Source: Circinella minor (Eukaryota; Mucoromycota; Mucoromycetes; Mucorales; Lichtheimiaceae). From it: 14,323 nucleotides of DNA. Shown here piece after piece: positions 1-9,342 of this stretch. The notes under the pieces are model-generated. The model had not been told where the DNA came from. It did not search any database and saw only the letters and a program-made list of their open reading frames with translations. Made by a program: the position numbers and the translations under genes. Location: the NCBI GenBank assembly GCA_016758965.1, contig JAEPRB010000541.1, forward strand, positions 1 through 14,323. Reading direction: 5' to 3'. The number at the start of each line of letters is the position of its first letter. Position 1 is the stretch's first letter.

Positions 1-49
1 ACTTCACAAGTATATAATTATTGTAAATTTTAATTGTTCTTTGTGTTAG
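1..49 (+). other. 3' end of an intron of the Helitron 1 gene
   Basis: A T-rich run leads into TTAG at 46-49. Upstream of base 50 the reading frame of the first visible exon meets a TAG stop at 47-49, so coding must begin after this acceptor. From base 50 the frame runs on with residues that align to the middle of the N-terminal domain of Helitron 2, which has no intron here. The donor lies before the window. Confidence 0.65.
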
Positions 50-3000
50 TATGATTCTCAATTGGCAAATGAAAGAGAAGGTGTATATACTTTTCGAGTG
101 AATGGTATGATTAGTCATAGTATTGCATGGGCAATCCAACCAGCAGAGAATGTAGCACCTGGATTTGCGCAGTTTTATATTCATGATACTGAATCACAGA
201 TCCAATTGAGAAATGGTCTTTTTGACGGATTGGATCCTAAAACTTTGCGTTCTTTACAGATGATGATTAATCGTGATAATCCTTTATCCCAAGTATATCA
301 AAGGGCAGGCGATCGTATCCAAGAAAGTCCTGACAGTGATTTTGCCATTGTGATCCACTCCAATCGGACACCTTCGCGTGGGCATTATGGGCAATATTTA
401 GCGCCAGCTACTACTGAAATTGCTGCGATTCTTCCAAACCATGGTTCTGTTGGAGCATATCTTGATGTAGTTATAACACGTCGTGGTGGTGGATTAATGC
501 GTATCAATGAGTTTCATCCTTTATATGATCCTACTCATTATGTGCTTATATTTCCATGTGGCGAACAAAGGTGGGTTGCACCATTGCCCAATAATCACCC
601 AAATAATATATGTAAGAACAAACTTTTATATTTATATATATATATATTATACGTAAAGCTAATGTATATCTTACAATTTGTTTTATAATTAGCAAATGTT
701 TCTAATGATGATGATGATGATGATGATGGTCATACAACACCTATGCGCTATTATGCATATTTACTCCACGATCGTGATAACTACTATATTGTATACTATC
801 AGCGTTTATTTCACCAATTTGTCGTTGATATGTGGGTTAAAGTAGAACAGCATCGTCTTGAATACATTCGTAGAAATCAAACATCACTCTGTGCTGAAAT
901 GTTGGATGGCTTGGTTGATGCTATTGATGGTGAAATTGCTCGAAATGTTGGAAGGTCTGTTCTTCTTCCTTCCACATTTATTGGTGGTCCTAGAGACATG
1001 AATAGCAGATACCAAGATGCTATGGCAATTGTACGATGCTTTTCGAAACCAGACCTGTTTATCACCTTCACCTGCAACCCCTCCTGGATTGAAATTACCC
1101 GTGAATTAAAACCTGACCAGAGAGCTGTTGATCGTCCTGATTTAACTGCCAGAGTTTTTCATATGAAGGTACAATGATTTATTTGAAAGTTTATTTCTCT
1201 TAGAAAGCTTCCTGAACATATATCTTCGAGTCTTTTCTATACTTCTTTGTTATTTTGTTGAGAACGAGTCATTTATTGATATAATTATTTTCAAGCTCTA
1301 TAATTATATATTACAAGTATTTGTTGACGTTGATATTGACTTTTTTGTTTTCTATGTAGCTTAATTCATTGATGGATGACTTTACTAAGAAACATGTACT
1401 TGGAACATGTGTGGCACATATCAGTGTTGTGGAGCATCAGAAACAGGGACTTCCGCATTGTCATATTCTTTTGATATTATCCTCTGATTGCAAACCCTCA
1501 GGTCCCAGCGATTATGATAACATCGTCTCAGCCGAAATACTTGACCCTGATCGTCACCCTGCTGCATATGCCACTGTTACTAGAAATATGATGCATGAGC
1601 CATGCGGTCCGGCGTATCCCAATTCACCTTGCATGGTAAACGGCCGCTGTTCCAAGCATTATCCAAAAGCATTTGCCCAGGAAACTACCGAAGCTGAAGT
1701 AGGGGGTTATCCAATATATAGACGACATAATGATGGCAGAACAGTAGATGTACGAAGAAGTAGAAACAGAGTTGCACTCGATAATACCTGGGTGGTGCCC
1801 CACAATCTTTATTTGACAACAAAGTATGATTCTCATATAAATGTTGAGATATGTAATAATGTCCGCGCTGTCAAGTATCTCTATAAGTATGTATTCAAAG
1901 GACATGATCGTGCGTTAATGTCTATGCGTCGTCGCCGGAATAATGATAGTTCCGCTACTGCTATTGCTACTGTTGATAATGAAGATGATGGAGATGATAT
2001 TGATGAAACAACCTTATATCAAGACGCTCGGTATGTATCTGCATCGGAATCTTTTTGGCGTTTGTTTGGTTTTTCATTGCACTCAAGAGCACCCTTTGTA
2101 CAATCTTTATCTATTCATTTACCTGGAAAAAAAAACGTGTACTATCGCCCTAATCAAACTGTACAAGAAGTGATTGAGCGTGCAGAACAAAAACTCTCGA
2201 CCCTAGAGGCATACTTTGAATTAAATCGGTATGTAATTCTTTGTTGTTCTATTAAGATATACGTTTTTCTTACTTCTTTCTAATCACCAACACTTTTTAT
2301 TACCTTTATTATTTTTTAAGCACTGATCCCACTGCACAAGAATTATGCTATCATCAAATACCATCACAATATTCTTGGAATACAAGTGGTACCCATAATT
2401 ATTGGAGTCCACGAACTCGATCCAAAGCTGCTGTTGGTCGGGTAGTATTTGTGTCGCCTGGTGATATGGAACGATTCTCTTTACATCTTTTGCTATATAA
2501 TGTTCCTGGCGCACAAAGTTATAATGATTTACTGCGTTACAATGGTCGTGAATATGAATTATTTCAAGAAGCGGCTGCAGCACGTTTGTTGTTGGAAAGT
2601 GATGAAGAATATGATCTTTGTCTTGCAGAAGCAATATCGGTTGTAACATCCATCCCTCAACTTCGTCGTCTTTTTGTTACTTTACTTTTATTCGCAAACC
2701 CATCCAACCCTAGTGCTTTGTGGCAAAAATATGGCGACCATCTTTCGGAAGACTATCAGCATCGATATCGTGTAAATGATTTGGAACCTGACGTTGCACG
2801 CTGTAATGCTCAGGCAATTACTGATATTAATAATCTTCTTCTGGATCAAAATAGTTCTCTTTCACAATTCCCAACACTCCCTCCTCTACCCGATCTTTCT
2901 TCTTTTGAAAATGAAATACCTGAACATCCACAGCAGGTAGAAGCTGAAAACACTGAAGATCTCGCCCAAGTAGCAGAAGATTCTATTAGAAGCCTTAATG

Positions 3001-4692
3001 CTGATCAACGTGCTGTATTCGATGCAGTAACAGCTGCTGTCGATGATCCTACTATCGAGCAACGCGCCTTCTTTTTGGATGGTCAAGGTGGGAGTGGTAA
3101 AACGTTTCTTTATAATACTCTCCTTGCCCACGTTCATTCTCAAAACAAGTCTGCAATTGCTGTTGCTTCTACTGGTGTTGCTGCTTTGTTACTTCAACGA
3201 GGTGCAACAGCACACTCAATATTTAAAATTCCTGTTGAAAATTTAGACGATTCATCTACATGTTCAATTAGTTTGCAAAGTGAAAGGGCGCAAGCCATTC
3301 GCGATGCTTCTTTAATTGTTTGGGATGAAGTGCCAATGATTCATCGTCATGCTGTTGAGGCTGTAAATCGTACACTCCAGGATATCATGGGTGCTACCGA
3401 TCCTTCACTACAAAACGCCCTTTTTGGTAACAAAGTGATAGTTTTTGGTGGTGACTTTCGACAAACCCTTCCTGTTGTCAAAAGAGGAAGTAGAAGTGAC
3501 TGTGTCAATGCAAGTTTTGTTCGTTCGCCTTTATGGAATTCAATTCGTACTTTTCGTTTAACAATCAACATGCGATTACAAAACCTTGACGATAACAATG
3601 AACATTCCGAACGTCAACGACAATTTGCGCGAGATTTACTTCAAATCGGCGACGGTCAAATGGCTTCAGGTACTTTACTTTTTGAACAAAAAAATACATA
3701 TAAATAAAACCCAAGAGGATGGCTTTTAATACTAATTTTCATTTTATAGTTCGTCCAAACTCAGATTATATTTTTCTTGATCTCGAACGGTGCATAAGAG
3801 GTACAAATATAAATAATCTTTTGGATGTAATCTACCCAAATTTAGACAGTCATACAACACCCGACCCACAGTATTTTGCACAAAGGGCAATATTATCACC
3901 AAAAAACGCTGTAGTAGATATCATTAATGATGTCGCTACTGGTCGTTTTCCAGGCGAATGCCGTGAATATTTGAGTGCAGACACCGTCCCTGGCGAAGAA
4001 TATGCCAACCAAATCCCTACTGAATTTTTAAACACATTGTCTATTTCAGGTAACAAGTATTTCTGTTGAGCTTCCCCATGAATTCATGCCAGCACTAATA
4101 TGTTCGTTTACTGCGTTCTATTTATATTATATATTACTCATTATTTTATTCGGATATCATTATCATTATATTATGTTTTCGTTTAAACTAAATAGGGTTC
4201 CCACCTCATCGACTTCATCTAAAAATCAACCAACCTGTCATCCTTCTCCGTAACTTGAATCCAGCAGAGGGTCTTTGTAATGGAACAAAACTAATTTGCA
4301 GAAACCTACACACACATCTCATAGAAGCCGAAATTATAACTGGCAGTCATGCTGGCAATCGTGTCCATATACCACGTGTTAAGCTTATCAGCTCTTCACA
4401 ATCTTCTGGATTACCATGCGAAATATCTCAGAAACAATTTCCACTTAAACCTGCTTTCTGTCTTAGTATAAACAAGTCGCAAGGTCAAACATTAACACAC
4501 GTTGGTGTTTATCTTCCTGATCCAGTGTTTTCGCATGGTCAGTTATATGTCGCATTTTCACGCGTTACCGATTACAGAAACTTGCATATAATGGCTGAAT
4601 GGGATAGACAAGCTGATCGCACTATTACAAAAAATGTTGTATATCCTGAAATATTCTCTCCATCACCTCTTCCGCCTCCTTCAATTTCATAA
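50..4692 (+). CDS. Helitron Rep-helicase transposase, 5'-partial, six exons, intact frame
   Basis: Nicks, unwinds and transfers one strand of the element during rolling-circle transposition in the nucleus. Proposed exons are 50-611, 693-1168, 1360-2228, 2321-3669, 3750-4049 and 4196-4692. Every junction is GT...AG and keeps the frame, giving 1350 visible residues and a TAA stop. Counting from base 50: a Helitron-like N-terminal domain lies at about 1-190; the FTFTCNPSW motif precedes the nickase core; the HUH motif (HCH) is at residues 379-381 (nt 1456-1464); the paired tyrosines are at 519 and 523 (nt 1876 and 1888) in a KYLYKY context. The Pif1-like SF1B helicase has Walker A GQGGSGKT at 890-897 (nt 3081-3104), Walker B DE at 971-972 (nt 3324-3329), GGDFRQ, and a late INKSQGQ motif (nt 4468-4488). 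No endonuclease or OTU domain is visible. The C-terminus is proline/serine-rich. It may be functional if the missing 5' exons are sound. Confidence 0.88.
612..692 (+). other. Intron, 81 bp (Helitron 1 gene)
   Basis: Donor GTAAGA, acceptor ATTAG after a T-rich stretch; phase 1. Splicing replaces a short AT-rich run-on ending in a stop at 686-688 and joins the N-terminal domain to the exon that starts with a seven-aspartate run. Confidence 0.85.
707..727 (+). repeat. GAT trinucleotide microsatellite (coding)
   Basis: Seven perfect GAT codons encode seven aspartates near the start of the second visible exon of the Helitron 1 gene. Helitron 2 has no counterpart, so this is probably a slippage expansion in a loop. 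Confidence 0.9.
1169..1359 (+). other. Intron, 191 bp (Helitron 1 gene)
   Basis: Donor GTACAA after codon AAG, acceptor TGTAG; phase 0. The joined residues match the unbroken KLKQLM-type stretch of Helitron 2 just before the HUH motif, which fixes the junction. Confidence 0.88.
2229..2320 (+). other. Intron, 92 bp (Helitron 1 gene)
   Basis: Donor GTATGT, acceptor TTTAAG after a T-rich tract; phase 2. The junction falls in the linker between the Rep and helicase domains and carries the frame on without a stop to 3669. Confidence 0.85.
3670..3749 (+). other. Intron, 80 bp (Helitron 1 gene)
   Basis: Donor GTACTT, a likely branch site ACTAAT near 3730-3735, acceptor TATAG; phase 1. It removes an in-frame TAA at 3705-3707. 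Helitron 2 has uninterrupted coding sequence at the matching place. Confidence 0.85.
4050..4195 (+). other. Intron, 146 bp (Helitron 1 gene)
   Basis: Donor GTAACA, likely branch site AAACTAA close to the acceptor AATAG; phase 1. The spliced residues run GFPPHRLHLK, matching the LPPHRLKLK block of Helitron 2. Confidence 0.88.
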
Positions 4693-4765
4693 CTTCTTTA
4701 CATATATGATCAATTTATCTTAAACAACCAGCATCTTCTTAATAACCTTACTTCTACAAAACTTC

Positions 4766-4822
4766 AATAAAATCACCTTACTTTTAATAACTTTTATATA
4801 TTTTTTCTTTTTTATCAATAAA
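4766..4822 (+). terminator. Candidate polyadenylation signals of the Helitron 1 gene
   Basis: Two AATAAA hexamers, at 4766-4771 and 4817-4822, lie 74 and 125 bases past the stop codon in T-rich sequence and before the conserved Helitron tail. Position and sequence fit a fungal 3' end signal. No transcript evidence is available. Confidence 0.45.
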
Positions 4823-4901
4823 ATTCTATCCCATCTTAAAGACAACTTATTACTATAATAATGCAGTTTATTTTTTATTTGACTGGACCCACAAAACAAT
4901 T

Positions 4902-5028
4902 ATACAGCCTTGGGCATCGTCGCTACTAGGCGCGAAGCGCCTTTTTGGGGGGTCAAGGGGGGTTTACCCCCCTTGCGACGTGTTTTCCATTGAATGACCT
5001 GAAGCGAAGCGAGGCAGGCAAACGCTAG
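4902..5028 (+). repeat. Helitron 3' tail, copy 1
   Basis: Starts at ATACAGCC, then has hairpin AGGCGC-GAA-GCGCCT (4928-4942), hairpin AAGGGGGG-TTTA-CCCCCCTT (4955-4974), TTGCGACGTG (4973-4982), GAAGCGAAGCGA (5001-5012) and CTAG (5025-5028). A weak CCTG/CAGG stem (4998-5001 with 5015-5018) lies before the end. Unlike the other two tails it lacks the GCTCA/TGAGC hairpin. It is probably the sequence that marks the end of strand transfer. Confidence 0.85.
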
Positions 5029-5307
5029 TCTATACTACTAAAAATTTAGATTTTTATAAAACCTATAAAAAGAAATTCAAACATTACAACCCCGACCTGT
5101 TGCTATAATCCACTCTTAATATCTTACATAAGGTATATCGTACCCTCCAATATAGCTTTGAATGTGTACTCACCGGGGGTTTGGGGGCTTGCCCCCAATG
5201 AGGGGGTCAGGGGGGTAAAAACCCCCTTGCGACGTGGACCCATTGAATAACACGAAGCGAAGCGAAGTGGCTCATTCAGTTGAGCGAAGCGAGACAGGGA
5301 CTGCTAG
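5029..5307 (+). mobile_element. Non-autonomous mini-Helitron, 279 bp
   Basis: Begins with TCTATACTACTAAAA, a typical Helitron 5' terminus (5' TC), directly after the CTAG of Helitron 1, and ends with CTAG at 5304-5307. It has no open reading frame of note: about 120 bp of AT-rich sequence is followed by a Helitron tail occupying over half its length. It would depend on a transposase made elsewhere, for which Helitron 1 is the obvious local candidate because the tails are alike. The alternative is that it is a deleted remnant of a larger copy. Confidence 0.75.
5150..5307 (+). repeat. Helitron 3' tail, copy 2 (mini-Helitron)
   Basis: Aligns with the other two tails from ATATAGCTTTG onward. It has a perfect 8-bp hairpin TTGGGGGC-TT-GCCCCCAA (5181-5198) in place of the GGCGC hairpin, then GGGGGT/ACCCCC (5211-5226), TTGCGACGTG (5227-5236), GAAGCGAAGCGAAG (5254-5267), the hairpin GCTCA/TGAGC (5270-5285) and CTAG (5304-5307). 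Confidence 0.82.
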
Positions 5308-5473
5308 TCTATTATATTAAAATCACACAGAAGTTATAGCTAACTCACAAAAAAGGAAACTTTTCAAGCTGCGCCCCCTTTTTTTATTTTTTTTTCTTTT
5401 TTATTTGAACATTGAATATTACTCTTCGTTTACCCAAGAAACTTTTTTTTTGTTCACTTACCTAAATCTTAAC
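5308..5473 (+). promoter_or_regulatory. Helitron 2 5' end and likely promoter/leader
   Basis: 166 bases between the element's 5' TC and the first ATG (5474). A long pyrimidine-rich run, mostly T, at about 5374-5403 precedes the start, as often seen in front of fungal genes. TATATTAA at 5313-5320 lies right at the terminus. No clear TATA box at a defined distance can be assigned, so this is placement by context only. Confidence 0.3.
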
Positions 5474-5803
5474 ATGTCTATGTCTACTGTCATCTGCCCA
5501 TCTTGCAATCAACCCAGCCATCTTCGTCGGAGTCATAGAGACTGTTTGAATAATCCACGTCGACTTGCTACCAGAGCCCAAAATGAAGCTGTTTTTATTG
5601 AGGAGCGTGAACGACATGCCAATATTGAAGTTGAATCTGAGAGCGTGAATTCTGTTGAGGAATCTGCTGTTCAATCTGATGAGCCACGTTGCCATTCCTG
5701 TGGTGAGTATGGGCATTCGCGTCGCTCTAATCGTACTTGCCATTTGAATCCTGCTAATAATGGGAATGAGTTGGATAATGAAAACACTAATATAAGTGTC
5801 AAT

Positions 5804-5944
5804 GTAAGTGTCCACGTGTCTCATGGTCCACAATATATTTCTTTACCAGAATTTCAGATAACGATATAATTTGAGCTATAACTCCTGTCTATGTAATATA
5901 AATAGAAAAATTGTGCAAGAATTAGTCGCAATATAATTCCTGAG
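5804..5944 (+). other. Intron, 141 bp (Helitron 2 gene)
   Basis: Donor is the consensus GTAAGT at 5804-5809; proposed acceptor CTGAG at 5944; phase 0. Splicing joins the zinc-knuckle exon to RHSLGRMDQQC, a Helitron N-terminal signature that lies upstream of the ATG at 5963 and shows that this ATG is not the true start. The donor is well supported. The acceptor was chosen because it alone keeps the frame past the TAG at 5903. Confidence 0.65.
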
Positions 5945-6716
5945 AGACATTCACTTGGTAGGATGGATCAGCAATGTTCTCATTGTCATGCATATATGTG
6001 GATTGAGGAACGTGCTTCTCACAGCTCTGTTAGAAACCCTGTATCCAATCTTTGCTGCCATCAGGGTCGTGTACAGCTTCCGCAACTTAGAAGAACACCT
6101 GTAGAAATTTCTACTTTGCTGCGCGGTTCTGGTGATAGATCCAATGAGTTTCATAAAAATATTCGTGCTTATAACAGTGCTCTAAGCTTCACGTCACTTG
6201 GCGTCAACGTTGACCAATCTGTGGCGAATTCTCGAAATGGTGCTTATAACTTTCGTATTCATAGTGCTGTTCATCATCACATAGGATCACTCTTTCCAAA
6301 TAATAACACAGCCACACCAGCATTCGCGCAAATTTATGTTCATGATCCTACTACTGAACTTCAAAACCGTCAAGCCATTGCAGGTACCTCATTAAACGCT
6401 GAGACACTGCAACAACTTCAAAATATAATGCACCGAGTGAATCCCTTTGTCCAATCATTTAAGCAAATGGCAGAAATTTCTTGCAATGGAGAGTTGGAAT
6501 CAGTGCAAATGATCATCAGAGCAGAAGGTACTCCAGATGCGCGTAGATATAATAGACCTACTGAATCAGAGATTGGTGTTCTTATCGTAGAAAATAATGG
6601 CGAAAGTGTTAGTAATCGTGATATTGTTGTGAGGACCAGATCTGATTCGCTTCAACACATTAATGAGGTACACCGCCACTATGATGCACTCCATTATGTA
6701 TTAATTTTTCCTGAAG

Positions 6717-6782
6717 GTATGATGCAGCAAAATTTGTATGTGAAATGTTTACTCTATGCATTATATTAACTGTTAAAATTAG
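6717..6782 (+). other. Intron, 66 bp (Helitron 2 gene)
   Basis: Donor GTATGA, acceptor ATTAG; phase 1. Splicing gives LIFPEGDEGW, the usual Helitron sequence at this point, and bypasses a stop at 6767-6769. Confidence 0.9.
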
Positions 6783-9247
6783 GTGATGAAGGTTGGGCTA
6801 TTATGTCCCGTTCTAATAATGAAACCATCACAGTAATGCAATGGTATAAGTACCGTTTTATGTTCAGGGGAAATAACGATGAAAATGAGTTACACTACTT
6901 TGGAAAACTTTCCCAGCAATATATTGTGGATATGTATGCAAAAATGGAGTCTAATCGCCTGCTGTATATTCGCTTAAACCAATCACGATTACGTTCTGAC
7001 CTCTATAGTAATGTTGCTGATGCTGTTCTTTTGGGTGATAATGATATGAGTAATGTTGGTTGTCGATACATTTTACCTTCTTCTTTTAGTGGCTCTCCTC
7101 GACACATGCAACAGTTATATCAAGATGCAATGAGCATAGTTCGTCGATTTAGAAAGCCTGATTTATTCATCACATTTACCTGTAATCCAAGCTGGCCAGA
7201 AATCCAAAATGCTCTTTTGCCAGGCCAATCAGCTCCCGACCGTCCTGATATTACTTCTCGAATTTTCCGCCTAAAACTTAAGCAATTGATGCATGATCTC
7301 ACAAAGGATATGGTACTTGGTACTGTTGTAGGCCATGTGCATACTGTCAAGTTTCAAAAACGAGGTTTACCACATGCTCACATTCTTTTAATTCTTGCTT
7401 CAGAGGATAAACCACTTACACAGGAACAGTGTGATGATATTGTTTCAGCCGAGTTACCTGATGCTCAACTTTATCCTTCTGCACGGGCCACTGTTGTGCG
7501 TCATATAATACATGGTCCTTGCGGTCTCCTTAATCCCACGTCAGTGTGTATGGATGCTGGCGCGTGTAAAAAGCGTTATCCTAAGCAATTTACTCCTGAA
7601 ACTGTGTTGAATAAAGATGGATATCCTGCATATCGTAGACGAAATAATCAAGATACTATAGTAAAACAAAGAGTTACTCTTGATAATCGTTGGGTTGTGC
7701 CACATAATGTATATCTCTGTGCGAAGTACGATGCCCATATCAATGTTGAAATATGCACATCAATTCATTCAGTTAAATATGTATATAAATATGTATATAA
7801 AGGGCATGATCGTGCTTCTTTGGAAATGACTCAACATCATCCACGACAAAACAATGATAATGCAAGAAATAATAATGATGAGTTTGATGAGATTCGTTCA
7901 TATCTGGATGCTCGATATGTATCGGCATCAGAAGGATGCTGGCATTTTTTCTCTTTCAACTTACATCAAGAATTTCTAAATCATCAACGTTTAGCTGTTC
8001 ACCTTCCAGATGAGCAATATGTGCAGTTTAACGAGGAAGAAAATCCTATTATTGTTACAGACCGTGCACATGAAACAACACTAACTGCTTGGTTTTTAAT
8101 CAATGCTGAAGACGCTGCTGCAAGAGCCGTTTTATATCCTAATTTTCCTGAAAATTATGTGTTTGTCAAATTCACTCAATGTTGGAAAATTCGTGAGCAT
8201 GGGCATGGTGGCACCATAGGTCGCATTTATGCAGTTTCACCATGTGATGTTGAAAAGTATCATCTTTGAATGCTTTTGTATCATGTTCCAGGTGCGAGCC
8301 ACTTTGAAGATTTGCGTACAGTTGATGGTGAACTTTTACCAACATTCCAGGCTGCTGCCCGGCGGCGTGGAATTGTTACTAACTAAGAAGAGTGGGATAT
8401 ATGCTTACAACAAGCCTCACTCTATGAAATGCCTTCTGCTCTGCGCCAATTATTTGCCATCATACTAGCTTTTTGTAACCCTTCTAATCCATATTTATTA
8501 TGGGAAACTCATCGAAATGTACTCTCCGAAGATTTTCTTCATGCAGCACGAAATGAACTAAACAATCCTAACTTAGAACCAAGTGATGCCATCTATAATC
8601 AAACGCTTCTTGCAATTGAAAATATTATGGTTGAACTCTCTTCATCCCTGGCACAATTTGATGGCTTTGTTTTACCTCAAGATCCACAAACTAATGCTGC
8701 ACAACCTGAACCCCGAGTTTTCCAATTACATAGACAAATTGCAAGACAGCTTGAACTAACTCCTGTTACTCCACGAGTTTTCAACAATGACCAACAGGCA
8801 ACATATAATGCAATCATTACCTCTTTATCAATGCCATAAACTGAACCAAAGCTCCACTTTATTGATGGTTCTGGTGGTACTGGTAAAACGTACATTTTCA
8901 ATGCAATTCTTGAACATGTACGAAGACAAGGTAACATTGCCCTTGCTGTTGCAACCAGTAGAACAGCAGCACTTTTGTTGGATGGTAGATGTACAGCCCA
9001 CAGCACATTTGCAATCCCCCTTAATGTTCATGAAGACACATACTGTTCTTTCACACCAAGGTCAGACAAAGGAAGGCTACTTCTTGAGGCCTAACTTATT
9101 ATTTGGGATGAGGCATCAATGGTCAGTAAAGACACCATTCATGCTGTTGATCGTACTTTAAGGAATTTAATGCGCCATCGAGATAATGCATTAGAACATG
9201 TTCCATTTGGTGGCAAAATTGTTGTATTCGGTGGAGACTTTCGTCAG

Positions 9248-9342
9248 GTAGTCATTTTAATTATTGGTATCAATATTTAGGTTAGAAGCTTTTTTACATA
9301 TACAAATTTATATACTAATGAAGAACATATCATATGTATTAG
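9248..9342 (+). other. Intron, 95 bp (Helitron 2 gene)
   Basis: Donor GTAGTC directly after the GGDFRQ codons, likely branch site TACTAAT near 9313-9319, acceptor ATTAG; phase 0. The joined GGDFRQ-VLPV reads like the unbroken GGDFRQTLPVV of Helitron 1. The donor departs from the GTAAGT consensus. Confidence 0.85.

Larger units (their letters stand above)
1..5028 (+). mobile_element. Autonomous Helitron 1 (5' end outside the window)
   Basis: Rolling-circle DNA transposon of the Helitron superfamily. It encodes one large Rep-helicase protein (50-4692) and ends in a hairpin-rich tail closing with CTAG at 5025-5028, the CTRR-type terminus of Helitrons, followed by T. The 5' TC terminus and the first exons lie before base 1. 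The neighbouring copy suggests that about 200 codons of the N-terminus are missing. The visible coding part is uninterrupted, so this is the youngest-looking of the three Helitrons here. No terminal inverted repeats or target duplication are expected or seen. The 3' boundary is supported by the same tail ending in CTAG in two other elements in this window. Confidence 0.9.

Noticed and set aside
1624..1905. Minus-strand open frames over the transposase genes
   Set aside because: They lie opposite strongly coding exons, show no motifs, and are shadows of the plus-strand genes.
5405..5473. Upstream extension of the first Helitron 2 frame to 5405
   Set aside because: The codon at 5405 is TTG, not ATG, and the preceding sequence is a pyrimidine tract. 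The first ATG in frame is 5474, shortly before the first zinc knuckle.
5702..5707. GTGAGT as an intron donor
   Set aside because: It lies inside the second zinc knuckle (CGEYGHS), whose coding sequence continues intact. GTAAGT at 5804 is a better donor.
5963..5965. ATG at 5963 as the start of the Helitron 2 gene
   Set aside because: Helitron-like residues (RHSLGR) continue upstream in frame, so the exon begins earlier, at about 5945.
8267..8430. A frameshift between the two Helitron 2 open frames
   Set aside because: The residues on both sides are in the same frame and alignable sequence fills the gap. Only stop codons interrupt it.
8267..9094. Reassigned stop codons (altered genetic code) explaining the open frame of Helitron 2
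   Set aside because: The aligned Helitron 1 gene has no in-frame TAA or TGA over 1350 codons, and both genes end at TAA. Nonsense mutation is simpler.
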